Positions 1 through 8,473 of a DNA stretch of 64,000 bases are shown in pieces. Both the position numbers and the translations under genes were made by a program. The notes beneath the pieces were generated by a model. That model was not told the DNA's origin, ran no database searches, and worked only from the letters and a program-made list of their open reading frames with translations. Every line of letters starts with the position of its first letter. Positions within the stretch are counted from its first letter, which is position 1. The stretch lies in assembly GCA_030040995.1 (NCBI GenBank), contig JASHOS010000171.1, forward strand, positions 1 to 64,000, given 5' to 3'. The stretch comes from Terriglobia bacterium. Its GTDB lineage: Bacteria > Acidobacteriota > Terriglobia > UBA7540.

Positions 1-506
1 TGGGCCGCTCTCGCCTTGTAAGACGCCATGTCCTGCGGAGTTGAAGTCGCAAGACCGTCGACGTAACGGTTAAACATGCAGAAGGCCGCGGCAATGAGCA
101 CCGTGTCATGGATTTCAAGGTCCGTTGCGCCGTGGCGCCGCGCCCGCTCGATATCCTCCGGCTGCACTTTCTTGCCGCTTTGTTGAACCTTGCCGGCAAT
201 CGCCAGCAGCGCCTTGATCTTTTCCGGGATGGCTGCCTTCTCGTAGTTCCGCTTCACGTCTGCGACGAGATGTTCGTTTCCGCCCAGATGATACGCTGCA
301 ATCGCGCCGTGGCTGGTCTGGCAATAAAAGCAATCATTTTGGGCAGAGACATAGGTCGCAATCAATTCACGCTCGCCGGGAGAGAGTGTGCTTTGCGTAT
401 GCAAGAGGATCTCTGTCAGCTTGCAGAGAGGTTCGGCAGTTTCCGGGCGAAACACGAGCAAGCCGCGAATACCGGGAAGTCCTTCGGGAAGGTTAATATG
501 GGCCAT
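1..506 (-). CDS. AhpD-like carboxymuconolactone decarboxylase family protein (3' end cut off)
   Basis: Reads from an ATG at 506 on the minus strand to the window edge without a stop, giving about 168 residues. It is closely similar to the two proteins at 12053-12628 and 12659-13237, which are about 190 residues long, so only some 20 residues are missing. The family signature is present: an ELIATYVS segment followed by a redox pair (DCFYCQTSHGA) and then NRYVDGLAT near the end. Members of this family are alkylhydroperoxidase-like thiol peroxidases, in which the CxxC pair and a nearby His do the chemistry. The substrate cannot be told from sequence. It is the third paralogue in the window. Confidence 0.85.
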   Translation of the reverse strand, partial: MAHINLPEGLPGIRGLLVFRPETAEPLCKLTEILLHTQSTLSPGERELIATYVSAQNDCFYCQTSHGAIAAYHLGGNEHLVADVKRNYEKAAIPEKIKALLAIAGKVQQSGKKVQPEDIERARRHGATDLEIHDTVLIAAAFCMFNRYVDGLATSTPQDMASYKARAA

Positions 507-565
507 GAGGTTTATACTCCTGATCCGAATTCGCACGTTCTGAGAACGAGTGAGTTATTCAGATT

Positions 566-644
566 TGTCATGCAGAGCGAAGCATCCCCCCGTATTTATC
601 TTGAACAGGAAATGCCGAGATCCTTCGCTCCGCTCAGGATGACA
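566..644. repeat. TGTCAT...ATGACA inverted repeat, copy 1
   Basis: Starts with TGTCATGCAGAGCGAAGC and ends with TTCGCTCCGCTCAGGATGACA, which are complementary apart from a few positions. A related copy lies at 17034-17122. It sits between a peroxidase gene and a secreted-protein gene and has no coding look. A degenerate hairpin (CCGCAGAC/GTCTGC) follows at about 684-705. Confidence 0.7.
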
Positions 645-715
645 AGGCTGGACGATTTTTTCACGGCTTCTGAGAGCCATTACCGCAGACGGCGAGTCTG
701 CTTGCCTACCCAGCG

Positions 716-1087
716 CTATTCCGCCGCGATCTTTTCGATCACGATGGCGCGCGAGCCACCCTTCTGGTACACCGTACCACTCACCGTTACCCGCTTGCCC
801 GCAAATCGCATCAGACGGGTGTTTTGGCCCTTTGCTGGCATCGAATTCGATATCGGCCAGTAGATCTCGCCATCATCAGCCAGAATCACCATCGGCGAGC
901 CAGCCCTGGCGCATGCTACAGCACAAGCCGCGCTGACCGGCTTCTTGAGGTTCTTTGTGAATGCACAAGCGGAATCAAGCACGTAGCCGGTGACGGTGAC
1001 CTGTTTGGGGGCAGCCCGCGCAATTTCGGGAACTGCCGCGGCAAGCAGTATCAGTAAACTCATCGATAACGGTCTGTTGAGCCTCAT
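716..1087 (-). CDS. Small secreted Cys-containing protein of unknown function
   Basis: The start at 1087 was chosen because GGAGGA lies seven bases upstream; a longer reading frame to 1117 has no such site. The 123-residue product begins MRLNRPLSMSLLILLAAA, a clear signal peptide that probably ends near ARA. The mature part has the pattern VTVTGYVLDSACAFTK with three to four cysteines (DSAC, AACAVAC), then a short beta-rich tail ending in RAIVIEKIAAE, which suggests a small OB-like beta barrel. I cannot name a function. It is likely a periplasmic or exported protein, transcribed alone toward the peroxidase gene. Confidence 0.7.
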   Translation of the reverse strand: MRLNRPLSMSLLILLAAAVPEIARAAPKQVTVTGYVLDSACAFTKNLKKPVSAACAVACARAGSPMVILADDGEIYWPISNSMPAKGQNTRLMRFAGKRVTVSGTVYQKGGSRAIVIEKIAAE

Positions 1088-1704
1088 CGCTCCTCCTGAT
1101 GGCTTAACTTCGATCAATCATGATTGCAAGAGAGTCGTTTGTCACTCAGCACTAACCGGCGAATTGGGCACGCCCCAGAGAATAGTTACAAGCCAAGAAC
1201 TAGGTCAATATCCATATCTACTAATCAGGCCGCTAAATGTGGTTATAGCGGCACCTTATCATGTAGGCCTCGTATCTCAAGGAAACGTTACGTGATAAAC
1301 CTCCCTCCCTGATGGCCCCTGTCTCCAAACAACGATCTTCTACTCCGCTCGCTTCACCGCGGCTACGCTTTCGTTACACCGTGCATTATCCTCTGATCTT
1401 TAAAATTCGACGCGTGTGACCGGCCAAGGCGAGATGCGAATCCTGACAACTTCTTTCTTAAGGTCTAGTAATCCCGCTCGAAATAATTTTTGTCTAAATA
1501 GTTCTCTTTTAGTCTGGAAATATTCACGAGCGATTATTGACCAGTCACTCTACCACACATAAAGTTACTGCTTTCATTTAAGTTCTGAACCCGACAAACA
1601 CTTTTACTGTTGGGTCCGGCTATGGACGCGTGAGATGCTCTCCACTTCTGATTCGGAGGGATTGCAAACGCCCATACTCTTCAAAAAAAAGGAGCAACAG
1701 AACG
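1088..1704. other. 617-bp AT-richer intergenic region
   Basis: Lies between two divergently transcribed genes. It has short unrelated frames only and a visibly lower GC content than its surroundings, especially 1470-1600. It contains an imperfect inverted repeat ACCCGACA...TGTTGGGT at about 1590-1615 and a promoter-like pair at 1537-1565. No RNA gene could be recognised. Confidence 0.5.
1537..1565 (+). promoter_or_regulatory. Candidate sigma70 promoter
   Basis: TTGACC, 17 bases, then TAAAGT, placed about 140 bases before the start at 1705. The spacing and the -35 box are good and the -10 box is fair. This is a pattern match only. Confidence 0.35.
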
Positions 1705-2847
1705 ATGAATTGGCCTCGAAGGAGCAGTGGAGACGCTGAATACGATCGGGTCAAGCAACTATGGAAATTCTCACTTCCTCTGATCATTGTGCTAGTAATT
1801 AGCTCCCAAGCCGTAAGCGGATGGGCCCAGGGCTGCATTGTCGCGCGTTCGACTCAGCAGGTTATCAATCCTCTCTCCTCAACCAGCGAGGGAATTGTGA
1901 AGCCTGAAAATCAGGGAGGATATCTTGCTCCCCATCAATGGGAGCTGACTATCGGCTTCCGGCACCAATATTCCTTTAAACATTTCGTGGGTTCAACTGA
2001 ACAGGAATATCGGGCTCAACAGCAGTCCGAAGTCAGGAACAAAATCAATCTGCCGGACTTTAACGTCACTTATCAAGCAACTGCGCGCTGGAGTTTTTCC
2101 GGTGACGTGCCCGTCTTGTTTGCCACGCGGCGTGGTGAGAGTTCCACGACAGAATATGCGTCCCAAGGAATTGGAGATACTATTCTGACGGCGCAATCTT
2201 GGATCTGGTCGCCTACAAAGCCACATCGAGGAAACATTTCCATTGGTTTTGGCACGCAGTTACCAACAGGTAGAGACGATGTTCAAAGTACCGTGCTCTC
2301 AGGAACTACTCGGGAAACCGTACCGGTTGATTTCTCAATCCAACCGGGTCAGGGTGGCTGGGGCATCGTGGGGCAATTCCAGGCTTTCCATCTCGCTGGA
2401 AAAAAAGGAGTGTTCTATGCAGATGGAAGTTATATCGCCAATCCGCAAGATACGAACGGGGTGGATTCGGAACACGCCTATCCATCAAGCATTGGTCCGG
2501 AAGATGAATATAACTCAATTACCGACGAGTATTTGGCCGAGGCCGGTTACGCATATCCTCTGGGATGGATTCGGGGGCTCGTCTTAACCTTTGGACCGCG
2601 TGATGAGGGAGTGCCGGTGCGTGATATCTTTGGGAAGAGTGATGGCTTTCGCAGGCCGGGTTACGCCGTTTCACTAGAGCCAGGCCTTATCTATTCGCAC
2701 GGAAAAGATATGTTCACCTTTAGCGTGGCTGGGGCAATGTATCGTACGCGCGAGCGCAATGTTCCAGAGATCGCCGCCGGTATCCCCGGAGGAGACGCGG
2801 CTTTCGCAGACTATGTTTGGCTCGCCAGCTTTTCCCATTTTTTCTAG
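1705..2847 (+). CDS. Putative outer-membrane beta-barrel protein
   Basis: The start is the ATG at 1705, ten bases after AAGGAG; the frame is open upstream but has no ribosome site there. The 380-residue product has a charged N-terminus, a hydrophobic stretch (FSLPLIIVLVISSQAVSGWA) typical of a signal peptide, and then alternating hydrophobic/polar strands. It ends in phenylalanine (WLASFSHFF), as many outer-membrane barrels do. Segments such as WELTIGFRHQYSFKHF and GNISIGFGTQLPTGRDD resemble transporter-like barrels of the phenol-degradation MetA type, but I cannot assign a family firmly. It stands directly upstream of the DUF255 gene, with which it may be co-transcribed. Confidence 0.7.
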   Translation: MNWPRRSSGDAEYDRVKQLWKFSLPLIIVLVISSQAVSGWAQGCIVARSTQQVINPLSSTSEGIVKPENQGGYLAPHQWELTIGFRHQYSFKHFVGSTEQEYRAQQQSEVRNKINLPDFNVTYQATARWSFSGDVPVLFATRRGESSTTEYASQGIGDTILTAQSWIWSPTKPHRGNISIGFGTQLPTGRDDVQSTVLSGTTRETVPVDFSIQPGQGGWGIVGQFQAFHLAGKKGVFYADGSYIANPQDTNGVDSEHAYPSSIGPEDEYNSITDEYLAEAGYAYPLGWIRGLVLTFGPRDEGVPVRDIFGKSDGFRRPGYAVSLEPGLIYSHGKDMFTFSVAGAMYRTRERNVPEIAAGIPGGDAAFADYVWLASFSHFF

Positions 2848-2917
2848 TTCTCTCCACAGAGACTCGCGCCGCAAGCCGCCGGGCTTGAGGCGCGAGATCG
2901 CCTCTTTGGTCGATAGA

Positions 2918-5206
2918 ATGGCAAGCTCGGCTGGGCCTTCAGAAGCTGGATTTGCTGCGAAGGTGATAACAAGGTACAAAAGACAACGTCCAGACCTCGC
3001 GAAGGTTTTTCTGTCGCTCGTGCTCATCTCCTGCTGTGTGGTTCCATCGCTTGCGGATCAACAGAGAAGCGAAGCGGGGGCCACAACGAAGACGGCTTCG
3101 CCGCTTCCGGGCGTAGCCCCGAACAGCATTGGCCACCTGAGTTCGCAGCGAAGCCCTTACCTCCAGGAACACTTCAGCGATTTGGTGCATTGGTATCCTT
3201 GGGGAACAGAGGCATTTGAGCGTGCCCAAAAGGAAAACAGGCTTATCTTCCTTTCCATCGGCTATTCGTCTTGCCACTGGTGCCATCTGATGCAGCAGGA
3301 GGATTTCCAAAATCCTAAGGTCGCTGAACTGATGAATAAGTATTTCGTGTCTATCCTGGTGGATCGAGAGGAGCGGCCGGCTGTTGATAACGAATACCTT
3401 GCCGTATGCGAAATGTTGACGGGATCGGGAGGCTGGCCGTTGAACGTCATTATGACACCGGACCGGAAGCCATTCTTCGCCGCCAATTATATTCCCAGGG
3501 AGAGTGATCCTGGCCACCCCGGCATGCTCCAACTCATCCCCGAGGTCGAACGAAGGTGGGAGGACAACCCCAGTGAGCTTTTGAAGGGCGGCGGCAAAGT
3601 AGTCCCGCTGCTTCAGCAGGCTCTGGACCGCAATGCCCCGGGTCAGGTGATCGGCGAGCCTGCCTTAAAAGTGGCGTATAACCGACTCGCGTCCAGTTTT
3701 GACCGGCGTTATGGAGGTTTTGGCCGTGCACCGAAGTTTCCCCCGGCATTGGACATCTTTTTTCTGCTTCGGTACTGGAAAAGAACAGGAGATCCGAATG
3801 CACTGAATATGGTCGAAACGACGCTCGATGCGATGCGCGGAGGGGGAATTTTCGATCAAGTTGGATTCGGCTTTCACCGCTACTCCACCGACGCCGCGTG
3901 GCGCGTGCCGCACTTTGAAAAAATGCTCTATAGCCAAGCCTTGTTGGCAATGGCGTATACGGAGGTGTATCAGGCCAGCCGGCAACCGCGATACATGAGG
4001 ACAGCACGGCAAATCTTCGCCTATGTTCTGCGTGATCTGACTTCACCGCAAGGAGCGTTCTACGATGCCGAAGACGCAGACTCCGAAGGTACAGAAGGCG
4101 CGTATTATCTCTGGACTGAAGAAGAGATCCGGCAGATCCTTGATCCCCAGGACGCTGACTTGGTTTTGAAGGTTTTTGACGTCCGGAAGCGCGGCAACTT
4201 TCCCGCAGGAGCAAGAGGGGAGAACGTTCTTTATCTTAGGGAGCCGTTGCCGGAAATCGCGTCAGAGATGAAGATGCATCCTGACGAAGTTCAGGCGCTC
4301 ATTGATGCAGCGTGCAAGAAGTTGCTTGCCGCCCGCCACAAGCAGATCGATCTCCGGAAAGACGATAAGATCCTCACCGACTGGAATGGTCTGATGATTG
4401 CCGCATTTGCCAAAGGAGCGCAGGCATTTGGAGATGCACAATATGAACATGCTGCCGAACGTGCCGCCGATTTTGTGCTGAAGAATATGCAAACCTCTGA
4501 TGGCCGGCTTCTCCACGTCTACGAAAGTGGTACGGCAAATGTTCCCGGAAATCTTAATGACTATTCTTTTCTTACCTTGGGACTCGTAGAACTCTATGAG
4601 GCGGACTTCCATCTGCCATACCTTCAGGAGGCAGTTAGCCTTGACATGCAACTCATCCGGCATTTCTCGGACCCGGCGAATGGTGGTTTTTTCTTCACCG
4701 CTGATGATGATGCTAACCATCTGATGCGTGAGAAGAGCGTTGACGACATCGAGCTGCCTTCGGGGAATTCGGTTGCAGCGTTGAACATGCTTCGCCTTGC
4801 GGACATAACCGGTAATCCTGCGCTGACGGCCAAGGCGCTCCAGGCCGAGCGCGCCTTTTCAGGAGAGATCTTAAAAGGTCCCTCCGAGTATCCTGAAGCC
4901 TTACTTGTGGCGGATTATGACCTGGGTCCTTCCTACGAGCTCGTCATTGCCGGAGATTCGGGAGCGCCGGGCACGAAGGCGATGCTCCGGGCCGCGGAAG
5001 CTGCTTTCTTGCCGGATAAAGTTGTGCTATTACGGCCGACTGAAGAGCCCTCGCCAGGAGTTGTTGGCTTGGCGGATTATACTCGCTATGAGTCGGGTAT
5101 TAATGGCAAGCCAACAGCTTACGTCTGCCTGAAATACGACTGTAAGCTGCCGACGAACGATACAGGAAGGATGCTCCAATTACTTGGCGACGGGTCTCGT
5201 CAATGA
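2918..5206 (+). CDS. Thioredoxin-domain protein of the DUF255/YyaL (SPATA20) family
   Basis: Begins with the family hallmark: HLSSQRSPYLQEHFSDLVHW, then a thioredoxin-like domain with SSCHWCHLM (Cys119 and Cys122 from the chosen start) and REERPAVDNEY. A long (alpha/alpha)6-barrel-like region follows, with GGGIFDQVGFGFHRYSTDA, VPHFEKMLYSQA and YDAEDADSEGTEGAYYLW, all typical of this family. The start is uncertain: ATG 2918 precedes a hydrophobic segment (VFLSLVLISCCVVPSLA) that looks like a signal peptide or anchor, but no strong ribosome site is visible and the frame stays open back to 2759. The 762-residue length is slightly above the usual 680-700 because of that leader. The molecular role of the family is poorly defined. 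The adjacent TlpA-like gene suggests a shared thiol-redox theme. Confidence 0.9.
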   Translation: MASSAGPSEAGFAAKVITRYKRQRPDLAKVFLSLVLISCCVVPSLADQQRSEAGATTKTASPLPGVAPNSIGHLSSQRSPYLQEHFSDLVHWYPWGTEAFERAQKENRLIFLSIGYSSCHWCHLMQQEDFQNPKVAELMNKYFVSILVDREERPAVDNEYLAVCEMLTGSGGWPLNVIMTPDRKPFFAANYIPRESDPGHPGMLQLIPEVERRWEDNPSELLKGGGKVVPLLQQALDRNAPGQVIGEPALKVAYNRLASSFDRRYGGFGRAPKFPPALDIFFLLRYWKRTGDPNALNMVETTLDAMRGGGIFDQVGFGFHRYSTDAAWRVPHFEKMLYSQALLAMAYTEVYQASRQPRYMRTARQIFAYVLRDLTSPQGAFYDAEDADSEGTEGAYYLWTEEEIRQILDPQDADLVLKVFDVRKRGNFPAGARGENVLYLREPLPEIASEMKMHPDEVQALIDAACKKLLAARHKQIDLRKDDKILTDWNGLMIAAFAKGAQAFGDAQYEHAAERAADFVLKNMQTSDGRLLHVYESGTANVPGNLNDYSFLTLGLVELYEADFHLPYLQEAVSLDMQLIRHFSDPANGGFFFTADDDANHLMREKSVDDIELPSGNSVAALNMLRLADITGNPALTAKALQAERAFSGEILKGPSEYPEALLVADYDLGPSYELVIAGDSGAPGTKAMLRAAEAAFLPDKVVLLRPTEEPSPGVVGLADYTRYESGINGKPTAYVCLKYDCKLPTNDTGRMLQLLGDGSRQ

Positions 5207-5356
5207 GCGCGTTTCTGAAGTCTAGAAGCCTCGCCTAAACGTAATGAAGTGATAAAGCTTGGGCGCTCGGACGTTGAAAGGCGAGCGCCCAAGCTCTTGC
5301 GTATTCGCTCGGGCAAGAAGACGCCCATCGCTGCGAGATTGCTGCCAGAGACCTCT

Positions 5357-5920
5357 ATGCGTTCAGACAAATTGGAACGGCTTTGCATAATCGCCGCATT
5401 GCTTTTGGTAACATCAGGCACCATCCTGGTTGCCGGCTCGCTGCCGCGGATGAAGCTCAGAGACTTGAATGGACACTGGCAAAACCTCCGCGAATATCGT
5501 GGCAAGATCATTGTGCTGAACTTTTGGGCTACGTGGTGCCAGCCATGCCAGGAAGAGATGCCCATGCTCGTCCAGGAGGAGGCGCGTTACCGGGACCGCG
5601 GCGTGGTTGTGATCGGAGTTTCGTTGGATAAGCCGGGCGACGAAAGCAAGGTGCGCGTGTTTATCACAAAGTATGGAGTTGGATTCCCCATATGGCTGGG
5701 CGGTTCTGCGGATGATCTTGACCGCTGGAAGATGGGCCCGGCGGTTCCCGCGACAGCGTTTATTGATGCGGACGGTAAAATCACAGGCCGTGTGATGGGC
5801 GAAATGCGCCGGCCTTCCCTTGAACATCGCCTCGAATGGCTTCTTGGTAACCACGAGGGAAAAGTTCCCTTACCCATCGAAAATAATCTCAACCTGAAAG
5901 AGGCGCCGTCAAAAGAGTGA
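5357..5920 (+). CDS. Membrane-anchored TlpA-like thiol:disulfide oxidoreductase
   Basis: From ATG 5357 the product (187 residues) has an N-terminal membrane anchor (CIIAALLLVTSGTILVAGSL). A redoxin fold follows: LRDLNGHWQNLREYRGK, IVLNFWATWCQPCQEEMP with the active pair Cys61/Cys64, GVSLDKPGDESKV, and a cis-Pro region AVPATAFIDADGKI. This is the pattern of TlpA/ResA-type proteins that reduce disulfides on periplasmic proteins such as apocytochromes. A longer frame from GTG 5249 exists but adds a charged leader before the anchor and is less likely. It lies 150 bp after the DUF255 gene and may be in the same transcript. Confidence 0.85.
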   Translation: MRSDKLERLCIIAALLLVTSGTILVAGSLPRMKLRDLNGHWQNLREYRGKIIVLNFWATWCQPCQEEMPMLVQEEARYRDRGVVVIGVSLDKPGDESKVRVFITKYGVGFPIWLGGSADDLDRWKMGPAVPATAFIDADGKITGRVMGEMRRPSLEHRLEWLLGNHEGKVPLPIENNLNLKEAPSKE

Positions 5921-6061
5921 GAAAAGGGCGTAACCGGGAAAGACCTGCGCGACCACTTGCATCGTTAGGCACTCGGCTCGTTGCGCGGTCGGGGCTGCCA
6001 TCGAGGTGAGAAGGTCCTGCCGGAGCGAAACGGTAAACAGCAGCGCATCCGGCTGTCCGTA

Positions 6062-7214
6062 GTCATGTGCCACTAACGGTTCTGGACAATGTTGTACGCC
6101 TTGGTAGCTCTTTTGACTTTCGCCAGAATGCGGTCGGCAGTGGCGGTCCAAACGAAGGGCTTAGGATCAGCATTGTGCACGCTCACGTAGTCGGCAATCG
6201 CCGCCTCCAGCTCCGCGACGGAGCGGAAGGCTCCGCGCTGGAGCCGATTCTGAGTTAAATCTCGAAACCAACGTTCCACCAAGTTCAGCCAGGACGACGA
6301 GGTCGGAATAAAGTGGAAATGGAAGCGAGCATGTCGCCTTCGCCAGGCTTCGACCTTAGGGTGCTTATGCGTACCGTAATTGTCGAGGATCAGATGCAGG
6401 TCCATGTCCGGGGGCGTCTCCTGGTCGATCTGCTTCACGAACGCCAGGAACTCCTGATGGCGATGACGCGCATGGCAGCGTTTGAAAACAGTGCCTTCGA
6501 GCACATTCAAGGCCGCGAATAGGGTGGTGGTACCGTTGCGCTTGTAGTCGTGGGTGAGAGTGCCACAACGTCCCTTCTTCATCGGCAAGCCCGGTTGGGT
6601 TCGGTCCAGGGCTTGAATTTGGCTCTTCTCATCCATACTGAAGACCAGAGCATGCTCGGGCGGATTCAGGTACAGCCCCACCACATCGCGGAGTTTTTCA
6701 ACGAAATGGGGGTCTCGGCTGAGCTTGAAACGCTTCACTCGGTGGGGTTGTAGACCATGGGCCTTCCAGATTCTCTGAATGGCCATCTTGGAGACGCCCA
6801 GGTGCCGGGCCAAAGCCCGCGTACTCCAGTGTGTAGCCGCCGGAGGCTTTTCCTGGGTCGTGATATGAACCACGCGTTTCATAAATTCTGCCGTCAGGCG
6901 AGGCTTGCGTCCGGGCCGAGTACGATCCTTCAGCGCTTTCAATCCGCCCTCGGTCCAGCGCCCACGCCACAGCAGGACGGTCTTGCGATTGGTATTCAGT
7001 GCTTGCGCAACGGCGTGATTCGCCATGCCCTCGGCAGCCATCAACACGATCCGGGCCCGGAGCACGAGTTTCTGTGCCGTGCTTCGTCCTCGTATCCACC
7101 GATTCAGTATCGATCGTTGTTCTTCGGTCACTCTCAACGGCTTCGCTGGTTTCCACATGAGCGAAGCTAACACAAAGAAGGCCTCATTGTCTACCTATTT
7201 ATGTGGCATATGAG
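6062..7214 (-). mobile_element. Complete IS630-family insertion sequence
   Basis: 1,153-bp element with terminal inverted repeats GTCATGTGCCAC (left) and CTCATATGCCAC (right end read inward), two mismatches in 12. Each end is flanked by the dinucleotide TA (6060-6061 and 7215-7216), the target duplication expected for IS630/Tc1-mariner elements. The single transposase gene fills it. Intact ends and an unbroken gene suggest a recent insertion. It sits between the convergent ends of the tlpA-like and metE-like genes. Confidence 0.88.
6073..7173 (-). CDS. IS630 family transposase
   Basis: A 366-residue DDE transposase. The N-terminal helix-turn-helix region has AQALNTNRKTVLLWRGRW and a second winged-helix segment STRALARHLGVSKMAIQRIW. 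The catalytic domain shows the three acidic positions: FSMDEKSQIQALDR (first Asp), LILDNYGTHKHPKV (second Asp) and SSSWLNLVERWF (Glu). A GTG start at 7173 is preferred because GAGG lies eight bases before it; an ATG at 7158 lacks a site. The stop codon overlaps the left terminal repeat. No frameshift is seen, so it is probably active. Confidence 0.93.
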   Translation of the reverse strand: MLASLMWKPAKPLRVTEEQRSILNRWIRGRSTAQKLVLRARIVLMAAEGMANHAVAQALNTNRKTVLLWRGRWTEGGLKALKDRTRPGRKPRLTAEFMKRVVHITTQEKPPAATHWSTRALARHLGVSKMAIQRIWKAHGLQPHRVKRFKLSRDPHFVEKLRDVVGLYLNPPEHALVFSMDEKSQIQALDRTQPGLPMKKGRCGTLTHDYKRNGTTTLFAALNVLEGTVFKRCHARHRHQEFLAFVKQIDQETPPDMDLHLILDNYGTHKHPKVEAWRRRHARFHFHFIPTSSSWLNLVERWFRDLTQNRLQRGAFRSVAELEAAIADYVSVHNADPKPFVWTATADRILAKVKRATKAYNIVQNR

Positions 7215-7262
7215 TAGCTTCCAGCCGTGCAAGTAAGAAAGACGTGGACCCTGGATCCCCGT

Positions 7263-8330
7263 TCATGACAGTCCGAGCTTCTTTGCAGCCAGTCCGGTTC
7301 CAGTGACTCGAGCACGAATCTTTTCGAATGCCACATCGCGTGGGGTAGAAGTATCGTCACCGAAAGGAGCGAATCCGCAGTCATCCGTGGTTCCAAGCCG
7401 CTCCAAGGGTATGAATTCGGCAGCTTCAAGAACCCGATCTCGAACGTCTTCGTCACTCTCGACGCGAGGATTAATGGGATCGGTGACGCCCACAAAGATC
7501 ATCTGATCCGGACGGGCGTGCTGTCGAATCAATCGGAGAACGCGGGGACGGTCCTTTTCGCTTGCCAACTGGATGTAGAAAGTACCCGCTTTCAGCGTGA
7601 AGAAAGCCGGCAACAGGCCTGCGTAGTCGATGTCGGCGCTGTGCGTCGCATCCTGATCGCCGCCGGGACATGTATGAATTCCGATTTTCTTGATCTCCGC
7701 AGGCGAAAAATGGCCGAGCACTTGGTTGTTGAGATCGATGAACTGTTGGAGCAGGCGGCCCGAGGGATCGAGCTTTAACGAAAGCCGAGCCTCAGTGAAG
7801 TCGACCTGCACGCGGTGAGCCCCCCTATCGAGGCAGCCTCGGATATCCGCTACGGCTTCCCGAGTGAGATCGCGCCGAAACTCTTCCTGGGGATATCCGT
7901 CGATTCCGCTTTGCGGATACAGAAGGCTCAGCAGCGACGCGGAAATGACAGCCTGCTTCAAGGGCAGTTTTGTATATCGCCTGGCTGTTTCGAGAAGTGA
8001 TGCGGCATGAGTCTTGTAACGGAAAGGTCCCGAGGTCAGGCGGGGAAGTTGCCGCACGTGCCCGTCCGCGAACGGGACAGATACACCGTCAGGTGCCAGG
8101 TTGCCAAGACCATCGATCGGGTAGGTGGCAAAACTGGGTTTGCTCTGCTCGCCATCGGTGATGACTGGCGAGCCTGTAGCTTCAAAGCGCCGAATCGTAT
8201 CACGAAGCGCATCCCCGTACGCTGCATCCAGTTTCTCTCGCTGAAGGCGCCCTTCCTGAAACTCCTTGATCACCTTGATAAGCTGCGGTGGCCTTGGAAT
8301 GCTGCCAATCGGTTCAGTGGGTATTGGCAT
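7263..8330 (-). CDS. MetE-like cobalamin-independent methyltransferase (methionine synthase II family)
   Basis: 355 residues, matching the single-domain (C-terminal barrel only) relatives of MetE rather than the full 750-residue enzyme. Recognisable parts are the opening TEPIGSIPRPPQLI, the ITDGEQSK segment, VQVDFTEARLSLKLDP, the zinc-ligand region IGIHTCPGGDQDATHS (His and Cys) and the late zinc Cys in LGTTDDCGFAPFGDD. Known members transfer methyl groups from folate-like or small donors to thiols such as homocysteine, but single-domain forms vary in substrate. The gene is alone on its strand, and its 3' end lies 48 bp from the IS630 insertion, which did not damage it. Confidence 0.85.
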   Translation of the reverse strand: MPIPTEPIGSIPRPPQLIKVIKEFQEGRLQREKLDAAYGDALRDTIRRFEATGSPVITDGEQSKPSFATYPIDGLGNLAPDGVSVPFADGHVRQLPRLTSGPFRYKTHAASLLETARRYTKLPLKQAVISASLLSLLYPQSGIDGYPQEEFRRDLTREAVADIRGCLDRGAHRVQVDFTEARLSLKLDPSGRLLQQFIDLNNQVLGHFSPAEIKKIGIHTCPGGDQDATHSADIDYAGLLPAFFTLKAGTFYIQLASEKDRPRVLRLIRQHARPDQMIFVGVTDPINPRVESDEDVRDRVLEAAEFIPLERLGTTDDCGFAPFGDDTSTPRDVAFEKIRARVTGTGLAAKKLGLS

Positions 8331-8473
8331 GCCTCACGCTTTCCTTCCCACACCCAACGCATCTGCGCGGCTGAAAGCAACTAGCCAAGGGCTTCGCCCT
8401 TCATATCCCTACAAAACGGCAACAAAGTTCTCGTTTTCGCCCCGATAACCGTTTAAGCCGCCAAGCAAGAAGA

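Noticed and set aside
108-863. 251-residue plus-strand frame
   Set aside because: It runs antisense to the AhpD-like gene and through a repeat; the translation is Arg-rich and without motifs, while the minus strand has a clear family match.
5909-6151. 80-residue minus-strand frame at the left edge of IS630
   Set aside because: Its last 50 codons lie outside the element and could be a gene remnant, but no family is visible and no matching 5' part exists on the other side (only 48 bp to the next gene).
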